Assembly (NCBI GenBank): GCA_947461155.1
Contig: CANHKE010000075.1
Span: 1-6,637, forward strand
Origin: Cytophagaceae bacterium
Lineage (GTDB): Bacteria; Bacteroidota; Bacteroidia; Cytophagales; Spirosomataceae
Direction of reading: 5' to 3'
DNA: 6,637 nucleotides
In this document: positions 6,102 through 6,637 of the stretch, in pieces
Layout of the letters: every line of letters begins with the position of its first letter
How positions within the stretch are numbered: the stretch's first letter is position 1
Made by a program: the position numbers and the translations under genes
Notes under the pieces: model-generated
Databases searched by the model: none
Told to the model about the DNA's origin: nothing
What the model saw: the letters and a program-made list of their open reading frames with translations, nothing else

Positions 6102-6637
<536 letters not shown>

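Overview
The window looks like a chromosomal segment of a Bacteroidota bacterium, probably of the Cytophagales or Sphingobacteriales type (genus not determinable). This rests on a carboxypeptidase-regulatory-like secreted protein, a Tat-exported Gfo/Idh/MocA oxidoreductase, A/T-rich leaders without clear Shine-Dalgarno sites, and a TAnnTTTG promoter element. No mobile element, RNA gene or CRISPR array was seen.

Left part, plus strand (1-1310): the C-terminal end of a short-chain dehydrogenase/reductase overlaps by ATGA with a secreted protein that has a carboxypeptidase-like regulatory domain followed by an uncharacterised region. This pair ends against a convergent minus-strand unit, and a hairpin terminator lies in the short gap between them.

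Middle, minus strand (3680 down to 1340): a two-gene operon encodes a periplasmic six-bladed TolB-like (PD40) beta-propeller and a Tat-signal Gfo/Idh/MocA oxidoreductase. Its leader carries a 14-bp dyad that could be an operator. The adjoining intergenic stretch (3740-3803) holds a 21-bp imperfect tandem repeat running into a perfect 12-bp inverted repeat.

Right part (3853-6637): this is a peroxide-defence locus. An OxyR-type LysR regulator (minus strand, GTG start, both redox cysteines with the classical spacing) is followed 11 nt later by an uncharacterised multi-spanning membrane protein. Divergent from oxyR is katG, the catalase-peroxidase, cut by the window end. The 93-bp region between oxyR and katG contains a perfect ATAG-N7-CTAT OxyR half-operator followed, at the canonical 7-bp spacing, by a degenerate second one. 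The KatG is unusual in having an N-terminal signal peptide and a linker with five Asn-Pro-His repeats before the conserved haem-peroxidase domain, which implies an exported catalase-peroxidase.
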